A program made the translations under genes and the position numbers. The notes below the pieces were generated by a model, which had not been told where the DNA came from, searched no databases, and saw nothing but the letters and a program-made list of their open reading frames with translations. Of a stretch of DNA of 64,000 bases, positions 32,563 through 42,953 are shown one piece after another; the stretch's first letter is position 1; every line of letters starts with the position of its first letter. Origin of the DNA: Fonsecaea monophora (Eukaryota > Ascomycota > Eurotiomycetes > Chaetothyriales > Herpotrichiellaceae); NCBI RefSeq assembly GCF_001642475.1, contig NW_019173962.1, positions 124,001 through 188,000 of the forward strand, in the 5' to 3' direction.

Positions 32563-35439
32563 TCATTTCTTGTCACTCATCACGGTCCACTTCCAACTTG
32601 CACCCGGTGGACTTTGCACACCCATAAACACCTCTCCCGCAGCGTTGTTGTCGTTGCTCGCACCCACAGACGAAGTTGCACTCAATTTAGGCATCTGCTG
32701 CGTCTGTCCAGACCCATCAGTCTTGGAGAGGTCTGGTGTCGACCCGGTCATCATGCTCCCCAGGGTTTGTGGATAGAAACTAGATCCTGTACTCATTCCA
32801 AAAGTAGCATCCGAAGTGGTGTTTTCGGGAGATGAAGTCTGCGTGAAAAGATTGTTGTTGGGCGAGTTGTTGGACCACAAACTTGCTGCCGGATCCAGTG
32901 TGAGACTCGAGGGTTGCATGTATTGATCCCATGCCTCCTGCGCACCAAGATCAGTATTCGTTGCCAATACCTTCCCCCGGAGGCCGGAGGGTTCGAAACT
33001 TACCCAGTCCAAATTCATGCCCTGGTCTAGGTTGCCCATCGGACCGCCAAACCACCCACTTGGGAAAGGGCTTGTCGCATTTGCTGGTCCAAATATTCCC
33101 GCGTTATACTGCTCGTTGTTCCCCCCAAGATTGGGATACAATCCTGTCTTTTCCCATGCGCCACCCGGTGATGCTGCCTGCGGTATGCCGCCTGCCTGCG
33201 CGCTAGATCCTATGCCTCCAGCTTGAAGCATGCCCAACGTCATTGCTGCATTCTGCTCGTCGTTGTTCGAACCCTGCGGCTGCTGTATTCCTATCGGGAC
33301 CTGCGCGTTTTGAGTATTGTTGGGAGAAGCGGGTTGCTTGATGTGGTATATCAGTACGTTGAGAAGCTCGCTGGCCTTGTAAGCCTCGATACTCAGGTCA
33401 CGGTTCGCCATCCAGACGTCGCGGCTCTCTTCCAATGCATGGATGAGATCTTCGCGATTGTAGCTGAGTCCGGGTATATAAACTCCATCTGACGACATGC
33501 TGCCTTGGCTGATACTACCGCCACTAACGGAAGTATTCGGGGTGCTCACATCGTTGGTATTACTGTCGGGTCGCTCCCGGTGATTGTACAGATCCATACA
33601 GACAATCGTTGCTGCCAAGAGGTAGTCATGTGCGGTCAGTGAGTTCACATGGTTGCGTAGACTCCTCAGTCGTCCACGTTCCCGACTCTGTTGATGTTGA
33701 ATTGCCTGGAAGCTCAGTAACTGCATAGCTGAGTCCAAACACTGTCTTCTTGAGTGCATATACCTGTTGCCATTTCTGGCAAGACGCATATACCGGCGGT
33801 GGAGGACGCATTGAGACTTGTGGTAAACCGTCGCGAGGCTGAAGCGCGCCATGATCAGCGAGATGGGTGCCAGCGTCTGTTCTGCCATCGGTCGCAGTTT
33901 GAGGTGGTCGGGGATACTTTCGTAGATATCTCTCAATCCACGATCAATCTTGAGAACTTCGTCATAACCTTTGCGGTTGACTCCATTAATCTCCTCCAAC
34001 ACTCGACCAAAACCAAAGGACAAGCGCCCCTTTGCAATCATGTACGAGATCGGCGTGGCTTCGCTGGCAGGACGAGCGGGCGGTAATGACGCAGAATCTT
34101 CATCGAATTCGTCGTCGTAGATATTGCGCGGCAACTCGGTGTCGGAATCGCCAATGCGAATCATCGAAGGCAACGCCACTTGAAAAGAAAAAAGAAGATC
34201 AGCACTTCGGACAAATGTCCAAACACGACGCCGCATCTCGCCTTGAAATGGGCTCAAATTGGGAAACAGTTTCGCGTCACGGTGATAGCCCATCCGCATG
34301 GCGAGACGAGCGATCATGCCAACCAACACCCAGACACTGGCTTCGGCATCTCGATTGGAAGTGTATTCCGCATGCAGGTGGAATATCAGCGTCTCGATAA
34401 TGTAGTTGTGTGGTTTTGTATAGTCAGCCGTGATGAGACAGTGGGCCATTTGCGTGCGGAAATTCGCGGCCAGATCCTGACATTTGCCACGAAACTCGGG
34501 TGGTTCATCACCTTCCCGTCCATACGATAACATGGCAAGGCGCATCATGGCGAACAACATGGCCACCCATACAATCGAGCTTTTGGACGGGTCCGCCCAG
34601 TGCTGATTGTAGTGTCGCTGAAATGTCGGCCCATGCAGGATGTGAGTGGCAGGGTCAAATGTATTGAAATATCGTCCGATCAGGATATCGGACATGTACC
34701 GAGATGGTATTTGTGCGAGAATCTCTGCTCGACTGGGTGGAATGGTAGAGCCAAAGAGCAAAGCTGGACCTGAGCCCACGTCTGCGCCCATGGATTTCCT
34801 GGCCTGTTCGACCTTCTCCATCTGAGCCTCGTACTCTTTCTTGTGAGCGACGAAATAATTCTTGACTTCGCCAATCTCATTCAGCAAAGCCGCCCAATGC
34901 GCCTCGCCAATGTAGAAGGTCTTTTGCTTTTCAGCGTCGACCTTCAGAATTCCAAAGCTCTTGGTCACACCATCCGTCTCACTTTCAGGCTCTTGGCCAT
35001 CTGCATCATCCATCATCGCGCTCTCGTCCAATTCATTATCAAGATTCGGCCCCAATGAACCACTCTCAATAGTGCTCGATCCGGCCGAAAGAGCCTGGGC
35101 AGCGGCGGCTGGGCCTACGGCTGACGAGCCATTGGTCATGAGCGACAAAACCAATCCTTCCAGCCGATCTATCCGATTCTGCATATCATCGGGTGTCGCG
35201 TTAGCAGCATTTTGACTCTGACTGCCCTTCTTCCTTGCGGCGGGAGCAGCGTAGGTACATGAGCCAGTATCGCCTCGTTTTGTGCAGTTATCGCAGGGAG
35301 ACTGTCGATTGCACTTCAGCTTTCGGTGTCTGCACGGCGCGCAGGATAAGGGGATTCGATTTCGCTTGCGCACGACCCGGAACTGATCGGGAGAGGCGCC
35401 AGAATGCGACGAGTTCGTCGAGGGAGGCGTGGGCGTCAT
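32563..35439 (-). CDS. Zn(II)2Cys6 transcription factor with fungal-specific middle domain
   Basis: Predicted nuclear regulator, target unknown. 958 aa, uninterrupted. The zinc cluster sits at ~30-62: CAPCRHRKLKCNRQSPCDNC then TKRGDTGSC, with the family's C-x2-C-x6-C-x5-C-x2-C-x8-C spacing. It is followed by a linker and a short leucine-rich dimerisation element (MQNRIDRLEGLVLSLM). The fungal_trans region spans ~245-580 (YFNTFDPATHILHGPTFQRH, LIFHLHAEYTSNRD, LVGMIARLAMRMGYHRDA, GEMRRRVWTFVRSADLLFSF). The C-terminal 250 residues are Gln/Asn/Gly/Ser-rich and probably activating. No biosynthetic genes flank it, so a local target cluster is not evident. A pyrimidine-rich leader lies upstream. Confidence 0.93.
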   Translation of the reverse strand: MTPTPPSTNSSHSGASPDQFRVVRKRNRIPLSCAPCRHRKLKCNRQSPCDNCTKRGDTGSCTYAAPAARKKGSQSQNAANATPDDMQNRIDRLEGLVLSLMTNGSSAVGPAAAAQALSAGSSTIESGSLGPNLDNELDESAMMDDADGQEPESETDGVTKSFGILKVDAEKQKTFYIGEAHWAALLNEIGEVKNYFVAHKKEYEAQMEKVEQARKSMGADVGSGPALLFGSTIPPSRAEILAQIPSRYMSDILIGRYFNTFDPATHILHGPTFQRHYNQHWADPSKSSIVWVAMLFAMMRLAMLSYGREGDEPPEFRGKCQDLAANFRTQMAHCLITADYTKPHNYIIETLIFHLHAEYTSNRDAEASVWVLVGMIARLAMRMGYHRDAKLFPNLSPFQGEMRRRVWTFVRSADLLFSFQVALPSMIRIGDSDTELPRNIYDDEFDEDSASLPPARPASEATPISYMIAKGRLSFGFGRVLEEINGVNRKGYDEVLKIDRGLRDIYESIPDHLKLRPMAEQTLAPISLIMARFSLATVYHKSQCVLHRRYMRLARNGNRYMHSRRQCLDSAMQLLSFQAIQHQQSRERGRLRSLRNHVNSLTAHDYLLAATIVCMDLYNHRERPDSNTNDVSTPNTSVSGGSISQGSMSSDGVYIPGLSYNREDLIHALEESRDVWMANRDLSIEAYKASELLNVLIYHIKQPASPNNTQNAQVPIGIQQPQGSNNDEQNAAMTLGMLQAGGIGSSAQAGGIPQAASPGGAWEKTGLYPNLGGNNEQYNAGIFGPANATSPFPSGWFGGPMGNLDQGMNLDWVSFEPSGLRGKVLATNTDLGAQEAWDQYMQPSSLTLDPAASLWSNNSPNNNLFTQTSSPENTTSDATFGMSTGSSFYPQTLGSMMTGSTPDLSKTDGSGQTQQMPKLSATSSVGASNDNNAAGEVFMGVQSPPGASWKWTVMSDKK

Positions 35440-36585
35440 TGTGAGGTTGAATTGGGCTGTCTTGCAGTCCAGTCACTCAGTAATTGTGTTTGCGTTGTTC
35501 GTAAAACCCCGCTGCAGAGACTGGCTGCGGACGGTTACACTAGACGCTTAAAAATCCCCCACAAGCCTGTGTGTGATCGCAATTCCTGTTGCAGCGCTTC
35601 GGACGGATCGGTCAACTTTTTCAATTGACTTTTGCGATTCTGGTAGACGTTCTGCCCAATGTGAAGAAAATGCGATTGAACGTGTGGTAGGATGGTAGCC
35701 TGAGTGAAGAGTGAAGTGGGCGCTCGGATTTAACACGATTATCTGCGGGTGACGGGTAGTAGAATTCGGTTGGGGGCAGCACGTGAATCGCCGGGGAAGG
35801 TTTCCTCAGCGCTCAATATCTCCAGCTGAGAATGCTTGCTCTCAGAGCCACGTCTCACAGAAAGAGAGAAAGGGAAAGAAAAAGAGTCGCAAGAAGGAGA
35901 AATTGCCACGAATGAATAGAAAAGTGAAAGCAGGCTAGCGAGCTGCGAGAACCTTGGGGATGGTAAGCGACTCGATTTGACCGATGCGAAGGAACTGCAC
36001 TGCCAATGTTGCCGGCGAAGCTTTTGGATAAGTCTGCGCAGTTTATCAGCACCAAATTGCAGACGGCCATGTAAATCATGATCTAGCACCCCGGCTAGGC
36101 TGGTCGATGACTCACGGCACACGGAACCGTGTGCATGTGTGGAAACTCAAAGTCATATCGCAGTGCTCGATTGAAGGGGGAGAAGGAGACGCCCAGGGCG
36201 CCTTAATTCCGAGTGCGCCATCACCCCATTTCTTACCAGCATCTACAAGGTTGTCGTGGTTGTTTACTCGCCAGATCCTTCACCCGTTCCTGGACCCAGT
36301 GAGCCCACGACCCCATCGAAAAGGACGATGATGTCAATCTGCAGACGCACCGTCCGGAGCAGATCATCCGTTGCATGCCTATAATGCAAGTAAAGTACGA
36401 TGGCATTTGGTATTCAGCTATTTGTGTCTGTTGGCTGCCGTCTGCAACAAGGCCGTGGCAATGATGCTATAGACATCTCTCATTCAATCGTCGTTCAATA
36501 TCAGACGCGATCAGGACAATATCGTTGTTTTTGGCTCACCTCAGCTTCTGTGTCCACTGTTTACTGCTTGAGCTTCATGGAATGC
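35440..36585. other. Zn2Cys6-gene leader and NTF2-like 3' flank
   Basis: On the minus strand 35,850-35,920 is T/C-rich (leader of the Zn2Cys6 gene). Short minus-strand frames lie at 36,270-36,380 and 36,415-36,480 (the latter an ATG frame of 21 codons). They read like coding sequence but are too short to call. Confidence 0.45.
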
Positions 36586-38321
36586 TCAAAAGTCCCAGAA
36601 GCTCTTTTGAGTCTTGCTTTTCCCATTGGTCCCCGCCTTTTCCTCCTCGTCTCCCATGCTCCAGTGACTCTCCATCCCCTTTCTCAACCGACTCTGCGCA
36701 GGCGGGTTTTGTGGCTGGTCAGTCGTCTCCTCGTATGGATCCCAGTGGGTATCCATTTGCGATGGCTTCTTGCGGTGTTTGCTGGCAGGCTTGTTCTCAT
36801 TATTGGCCTTTCCATTGGCTGGTGATGCATCAGCCATTGTCCAGTGGCTGTCGAAATCATGTTTGCGGTTGGTGTTGTTGGTGATCGTTGAGAGCGGAGG
36901 CTTTTCCTGCGCTTTGCCATTTTCGTCCTCATCGAATACATTATTTGAATATAGTCCCATGCGATCACTTGCCGAGCTGGTTGGACGATCTGACGTACGA
37001 TTGGTGGCCGGTGTCGCAGTGTCTCTCAATTGAAAGTGTGTTTCCGCATCTTTTCGAGGCTTTGGGACAGCGTGGCGCTCGATGGGTGTTCCGTCGTCCT
37101 GTAGTTCAAAGTGGATCTCGTTGTCGCGGCGTGGCTTGCCAGCGATCTTCTTGCCCGGGGTCTCCACATCATTCACGGTACTGTCCAGGCTGAAGTGGAC
37201 TATGTCTTGATCTCGCACCTTTTGTGTAACCTTCTCGGGCGTAAAGAAGTCGGCAAAATCCCATTGAGATTGCTGTCTGTTGGACTTCCCTCGTACTGGC
37301 ACTGCTTGCATCGTTGTCTTCGGCTTGGGAGTAGCATCACGATACTGCAACGGGTCATCTTCCAGCTCTTCTCCGAGATTGAAATGATTGTACTTGGCAG
37401 GGTTGGACTTGTAGCCGACAGGAGCAGGCTCGTTCGGGTCATCGGCGAAGAGGCGGGGAGGGCCGAACTTCTGGTTGCTGCCTTTCTTGGGCGCCACAAC
37501 AGGCTCGATGGGGACTTTCTTTGGCGATCCTGGTTCGTGGTCTTCATGTCCTGCCGCGAACAACTCGCTCATCTCCCGTGGTGGGGGTCTCGCTGATGCC
37601 CGAGGAGCTACAGCATTAGGACCCAAGGTCGGCTCATTCTCATCAACGGGCTTCGGTGAAAAGAGGTCAAGACTTGCGTGAGGATCCTTGATGTGCCTCT
37701 TGCTTGGGGATACATTGCGCGAGGAGGCAAGACTTTGGTTTTCGGAGCGACCTCGAGGAGTAGTGGGCAGTTCTGACGCAGAGAGCGCTGCGGTCAAGCT
37801 GGAGTTGATGAGTCTGACCTGGTCTTTGCCGTCAACCACAGGCCAATTCTTGCCTCTTGAACCAATCACTTCGGTCTGTTTCAACAATGAGGCTTGATCC
37901 CAGGAGATGCGGATGACGGAGATCTTCTGTTGGGCATCGAAATGGACAATATGTGTCTAGCCAAATCTGCCGTCAGTTACAAACGCACTCATGCGGAGAG
38001 GAGCACTCTTACCACCGGAATTGTCGCAATCTTGTCGACAACGAAGTTCTCAAGCCCTGGCAAGTATGATCCTCCACCTGAGATGAACTCCAGCACCGTC
38101 TCAACTTCAAGAGCAACGGCATTAGGTCCCTCCACCGCCGAAATTATTCTTGCACTTTTAGTCTTGACTAACTTTTTGTTTTGAGTCTCAAGATGTCGAA
38201 CAATATTGACAGGCTGTGTCAAGGTAGTCAGGGTGGTGATGTAGTGGAGGGAGGCATTCTCGGACAGGCTGATAGGATTGGGTAACTCCAAAAACCGCTG
38301 GTAGATGTCTTTGAGTGTCAT
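36586..38321 (-). CDS. NTF2-like domain protein with tail of repeated H-[FW]-x-[LM] motifs
   Basis: CDS is complement(join(36586..37956,38013..38321)), 559 aa, one 56-nt intron (GTAAGA..CTAG) joining ATIPV to THIVHFDAQQKISVIRISWD. Residues 1-~155 resemble an NTF2-like fold of a fungal-conserved protein of unknown function (MTLKDIYQRFLELPNPISL, VLEFISGGGSYLPGLE, SWDQASLLKQTEVIG). Beyond it the chain is disordered but carries about nine evenly recurring aromatic motifs: NHFNLGEE, QWDFADFF, VHFSLDS, IHFELQDD, THFQLRD, SHWTMAD, THWDPYEE, SHWSMGDE and a terminal SFWDF. Acidic residues follow most copies. The pattern suggests many docking sites for one partner. NTF2-like folds often serve as adaptors; this role is inference. 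Confidence 0.88.
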
Positions 38322-39211
38322 ATTGAGGACGACGCTGCGGGTTCAAGGTGTAACTCCGCGAAGCAGTCGTGAGCGTCTGGCAAAGGAGGAAGGGGTTCAA
38401 TCGTCAAGGTATACGTGTGGGAGATGTGTTCGACAAGGGCTGTGTTGTTTGTGTATGTAGCAGCAACAGTCAGGTGGAAGGAGCCACGACGCAAGGGTAA
38501 ACAACAGATCGAACGAGGGTGGAAGGAGAAGGCAAGCTATGCGACGTCTTTATTGGGAAAGGATAATTTGACGCTTGTTGACTACAAGGTGGAATACCAA
38601 CCCGACGACAGATTTGAGTCGCAGGCAGCAGAATCTATGGGTGTCTTGGTAGTCTAAAGGGAGGAAGCAAACATGTCAATGGGCAATGGCCTGTCCCTGA
38701 AAGTTGCATTTCGTTAGCGGTGCCAGGTGCGTGAGGTTGTTCAATGAGAAGACGCGTTGCCCCGCCATCGCGTCCAAAACACCTAAAGTTGACCTTCATG
38801 CAGGTGTTCCGCCTTAGCGTCGTTTCAGAACTTTACTCCGGGCTGGGGGCCATGTTTGAGCCCTATGCCACACAAGCCTGGCCTTGAGTGATGAGCCTTG
38901 GCCCTTCGCATCGACGGTCAGTGTAACAATCACTTTCTGATCCAATCTTTGAACCCCCATATCCAAAATACCCATCGAGGTCTTTTCATCGTGTACCACC
39001 TAATACTGCGGCCAAAGCCACAGTGTCTGCGTTTCGCCATCAGGCTGCGGTCCAACATGACTGTTTGTCACTTCAACTTGGTCGAGGACAATCTCTAGAC
39101 AGGGAGAAATACTGTGACTGTGGAGCCTAGAATGTTGGTTTGGGCCAATTGCACTGACATGGCGGACGACCTTTCTGCGAGAAGAATGCTGTCCTGCTGT
39201 GATCAAAGCTC
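38322..39211. other. NTF2-like promoter and RPB7 3' flank
   Basis: No supported gene. Minus-strand frames at 38,815-39,165 read plausibly (for example IVLDQVEVTNSHVGPQPDGE) but lack a consistent exon structure, and could be a relic or chance. Confidence 0.4.
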
Positions 39212-39881
39212 TCATGCGACACTGTTCCCGTTAGTGGCCACTTCGCAAAGGGAAAAGGGCTCGCGCCTACCCAAACCATTGCGAGGACATCTTCCCAATG
39301 GCATACATATTGCCCACATCACTCCGCAAGCCGATCAGCTGGACCCTCACGGCCGAGCCTTTCTCGATCACATCGCCGGCGTTGTTGGAGTATTGCGGTG
39401 GAGTGGCGTCAGGATTGTGTCGCATATCAGGCGGAAGATGCTGCCGTCTTGTCAACGCTCTGATGCTCGAAATGACCACCCTTGTGACCTACCAGCTTCG
39501 AAACGAACACTGTAAGCGGGCCAGCTTCACAGAAGACACCTTGGGGCTTTATGGAGGAGACAGCGCAATCGATCTGTTCATTGTCACTTGTGAGAAAAGA
39601 TCTCTTCGCCCACTCATAGCAGATATCCGTACCGTCTCTCCCTTGAAAGGTTTCCACAGGATGGCTCGATAGAGGATTGTAAAGTGCGCTTCCCCAGAAC
39701 CTGGCCTCACTCTTCCAGGAGAGATGTTGTAGATATCCATTATGCACACGATGTAATATTCTCCATTGCAGCTCCCTTCTAGATCCGCATAGAGCTGATC
39801 TTTAAGCCTCTCGTTCACATTGGCCGCAAAAAAGGATGGATGGATGCTGATTTCGCGCTCGAGATATCGTAGAAAGAACAT
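39212..39881 (-). CDS. RPB7: RNA polymerase II subunit Rpb7
   Basis: Half of the Rpb4/Rpb7 stalk that binds nascent RNA and initiation factors. CDS is complement(join(39212..39221,39271..39440,39493..39573,39633..39881)), 169 aa (yeast Rpb7 is 171). Exon 1: MFFLRYLEREISIHPSFF, the tip-domain start, through YRAILWKPFKGET. Exon 2: IDCAVSSIKPQGVFCEAGPL, start of the S1/OB domain. Exon 3: HLPPDMRHNPDATPPQY, VIEKGSAVRVQLIGLRSD, MYAIGKMSSQWF. The last exon is only 10 nt: it changes an in-frame stop after ..WFG into ..WFGVA, aligning with the canonical ..YLGAI end. Its 49-nt intron has a CTAAC branch site. The protein is clearly more divergent than typical ascomycete Rpb7 (SIKPQG replaces the usual NKMGFF region; MSSQWFG replaces IKEDYLG). 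Confidence 0.9.
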
Positions 39882-40853
39882 CGCGCTCGGCTTGCTTGCC
39901 TGCCTGCCTGCCTATCTGCGGACCCGACTCGCCCCTTGGTAACAAATGCGCGTGTACAAGGGACGAGGTAGGATGTCAGCTTTTCCCTTTGCGCTTCTTC
40001 TTCTGCTGTGTGGCCTCAATTCATCCTCTTCTGCACGCGGGGGAGGAGGCGGCGTCGCTCTTGTCACCGGAGGTCGAGATCTGGGACAGAAGATTAACAC
40101 AACGAGGCTAGAAATGAAGGACAGCTAGAAGGCCTTAATACCTCAGTGAAAAGCCCGAAGATGAGAAGGGGGACTTTTGATCGTGCGCCGACTGGGACGG
40201 AGAGAATGTAAATGGTCGCGCGGAGGCTGTGTTCTCTGATTATTTTTTGATGGCGGCGGCGCCAAACGCATGCGCGATGATGCTGGGTGGGCTCGGCTCG
40301 TTAACCACTCAGGGTTTCCTGTGAAGTATGGGTATGCTCTAGAGGGGCTTCTCACCGCCCACTACTAATACGAGTAGTAGACAAACTCCAGTGCCCAATG
40401 CCGACAGGCTTGGCGCCTGCGTGAATTCTTTCCGACTTCACGCAATCACACTCACATATTCGGCAATGTCCATTACCCATAGAGGAGGCACCTTATACTT
40501 ACCACTCTTGCTATGTATTTCTTCTTCAAACTCTACTGTTCTCCATGTCGCGTCTCCTCGAAATCATTGTTCCAGGATTGGACAGGTCTCGCTCCAGCTT
40601 GGTTGCATTGTCCACTTTGTGTCGACATCAACTACACATGGGACGAATGGCGAGAGATAGAAAGAGAACCAAACAAGAAAGAACTAACAAGAGACCCCCG
40701 GGATGTAAAATTATGATCTGGTTTCGTTATTTACATATGTCTCGTGCTGAACATAGCCCATACGCTGGGTTTTCTTTCTAGACTCGGCCGGGTTATCAGG
40801 GGATATATAGCGCTAAGGACAGAGCCCGCCAGAGGACACTACAAGGGTTAAAC
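39882..40853. other. RPB7 promoter and COG8 3' flank
   Basis: A plus-strand 60-codon frame from an ATG at 39946 begins like a secreted peptide (SAFPFALLLLLCGLNSSSS) but lies in the RPB7 promoter and has no support. A short inverted repeat CTACTaatacgAGTAG is at about 40,359-40,375. Confidence 0.45.
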
Positions 40854-42656
40854 CTATCGCACAGCAACGTCCGCAGAACCCTGTCTCTGGACATGGTCGC
40901 CCCTTTCTTGTCCCGCAGCCAGAGCTTCCAGCCTGGCCGCTTGTATGCGGTGTTTCCGGATAACGGATATCCATTCTGGCTCAGGCGGGGATTTCGTCCT
41001 CGTCTCTGTCGCCGCCGGTGCTGCCGCTGTTGTTCTGTCCTCGGCGCCCGCCTGGCCACTGAGGTCATGCCTGGTGTTCGGTGTTGTGGACTCATCTTCG
41101 TCCACAGTGGCTTTCGTATCCTCGGCCACACTTTCTGCGGATACCTCAGCTGCGTTCTCGCCCTGGTTGACGTCTTCGTCTTCGTCTTCATCGTCATCTA
41201 GCTCCGCTATCATGAGGCTGAAGTCCGCACCTAGCCGGCCTAGCGAATTTGCCGCGTAGAGCACCTGCATCAGCAAGCTCTCCCTCGCTGTGGGGTCTGT
41301 CACGTTCGGAAGGTATTGTTTGAGCGTTGAAATGAATATGTCAATCAAGTACAATGGGAATGTCTGCAGGGCTGAAGGTAGCGTGAGGGATAGATCCAGC
41401 GACGCTGCTGGGGTAGTTGCAGAGGAGAAGGATTGCGGCACCTGTGGTTGCTCGTCCTCCGGGAAGATGTTGCGGTACATGCTTATTGTCGCAAAGGACT
41501 GTTCGCGAAATATTTCAATGAATCGTTTTAGATAGCGTTCCGTTTGTTGGCCAGCCAGAGAGGGATTATAGCCTCCTCCGGAAGAGGACTTGCGGTTTGG
41601 TAGAGGTCGCGTTGTACTTGAGGGCGTCAAATGCGTCTGGGAACTTGATCCGGAGCTGGCGGCTTCTTTCCGTGCCACTGTCTCTTGGTCCGCGAGATCG
41701 CGTAGTGGAGAAAGAGCCTCTACCATGTTCAGGAACGTGCATAGCCGAGAGACCAGGAACAGGGCGCCAAAGTGACCTTCGTCCTGGTGTGACGATCCAG
41801 TGGTGCCTAGTCCAAGTTGCGAGGTCAGTGTCGGTGCCAATGGGCCGTGCTTATTAGTCTGAGAACCTGCTGATGGCAAGCCCATTGTTGTACTCGTTGA
41901 CAGCTCTGGCGCCACGCGTCGTAACCAACCGATCATCCGTATAGCAGCAGCAAGGCGAAGATTCTGGCTCCGAAGACTAGCAATCAGGTTCGTTGTCATG
42001 TCCTTCATTGCATTTTGGGCATCGGCGAGTACAGACTTCACCAGCTGGGAGTCAGGATAGAGAACCTGAAGACGTTTGATGTGGGCGAAGAGATCAAGGG
42101 CTTGGGTATAATTCGCGCCGCTGGTGCCGGAGGAAGCCGAATTCGTTGATGCCGCTGATGTAGTGTGGGCTGAGGCAATTGCCGCAGAGAGTAGAGATGG
42201 AAGCTCCAGGATGTCCTGAGCTTTGTCCGCTTGCCGAGCGAGAAGGGCGGACTCCCTTCGAGCAGTAAGGAGGGCATTTCCACTGCCTCCAGTAGTGTTT
42301 TCCTCTTTGGACTTGCTATAAGTTGAGGCGAACTTCACGGCGCGAGTATCCAGTTCAGGGATCGCATTCTTGATCGATTCGGCGGATCTTGATATAAGCG
42401 GGAGTGACGACCGGAGAATACTTAGGTGGTCTGATGAGGTAGTCGTCGTTCGGTGAGACCGAGAACTCAGTGCCTGGATCGAGAATAGGTTGGACTGTGC
42501 TGCTTGACTAAGTGACTGAGGCTCTGTTGTAGTCAAGTCGCTGAGACGGAGGGAGACGAGGCGGGACAGATATGTAGAGATTTCTGGGGATGAAGATGGT
42601 GATTGAGACGTCGATACGAGATGAGGTTGCAGAAGTTCGTAAAGGGCATCTGTCAT
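40854..42656 (-). CDS. COG8: Conserved oligomeric Golgi complex subunit 8 (Dor1-like)
   Basis: Subunit of the COG tether, needed for retrograde intra-Golgi vesicle traffic and hence glycosyltransferase retention. 600 aa in one exon from ATG at 42656. The N-terminal half has the Dor1 features: start TDALYELLQPHL, TYLSRLVSLRLSDLTTTEPQ, a helical coiled region with LSILRSSLPLISRSAESIKN, and LLARQADKAQDILELPSLLS. The middle carries LRLAAAIRMIGWLRR and FLVSRLCTFLNMVEALSPLR, both typical. ERYLKRFIEIFREQSFATIS and FPLYLIDIFISTLKQYLPNV follow. The C-terminus ends in a strongly acidic run (DDDEDEDEDV) then a low-complexity Thr/Ala/Glu segment. Length fits fungal Cog8. It faces the same way as the Det1-like gene 297 nt upstream. 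Confidence 0.92.
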   Translation of the reverse strand: MTDALYELLQPHLVSTSQSPSSSPEISTYLSRLVSLRLSDLTTTEPQSLSQAAQSNLFSIQALSSRSHRTTTTSSDHLSILRSSLPLISRSAESIKNAIPELDTRAVKFASTYSKSKEENTTGGSGNALLTARRESALLARQADKAQDILELPSLLSAAIASAHTTSAASTNSASSGTSGANYTQALDLFAHIKRLQVLYPDSQLVKSVLADAQNAMKDMTTNLIASLRSQNLRLAAAIRMIGWLRRVAPELSTSTTMGLPSAGSQTNKHGPLAPTLTSQLGLGTTGSSHQDEGHFGALFLVSRLCTFLNMVEALSPLRDLADQETVARKEAASSGSSSQTHLTPSSTTRPLPNRKSSSGGGYNPSLAGQQTERYLKRFIEIFREQSFATISMYRNIFPEDEQPQVPQSFSSATTPAASLDLSLTLPSALQTFPLYLIDIFISTLKQYLPNVTDPTARESLLMQVLYAANSLGRLGADFSLMIAELDDDEDEDEDVNQGENAAEVSAESVAEDTKATVDEDESTTPNTRHDLSGQAGAEDRTTAAAPAATETRTKSPPEPEWISVIRKHRIQAARLEALAAGQERGDHVQRQGSADVAVR

Positions 42657-42953
42657 CTTGACATGGATTTCGAGGTGTGGAGAATTGTGAAGTTTGTTTC
42701 GGAATACAACGAAGCAAGTCTATAACCTTGTTGCCATCTATTCGATCGAAGGGGGATATTGGATCAGTCGGAGAGAAGGAGAGCGTGGGAACGACCAGTT
42801 TCAATTGGCTGAATCGAAGTTTGTCTTGGCGTAAGACCACAAGGCTGCGAGGCTGCGAGGCTGAACATCTCCCAGCGACGTTCACACGCCACATTCCCCT
42901 GCCTGACCCCTGCTAACAATGTCCGGGGTTCATCCAGTGACCCTCATGATTGT

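Noticed and set aside
39946..40128. Possible small secreted peptide
   Set aside because: Signal-like start but located in the RPB7 promoter, 60 codons only, with Gly-rich low-complexity and no family.
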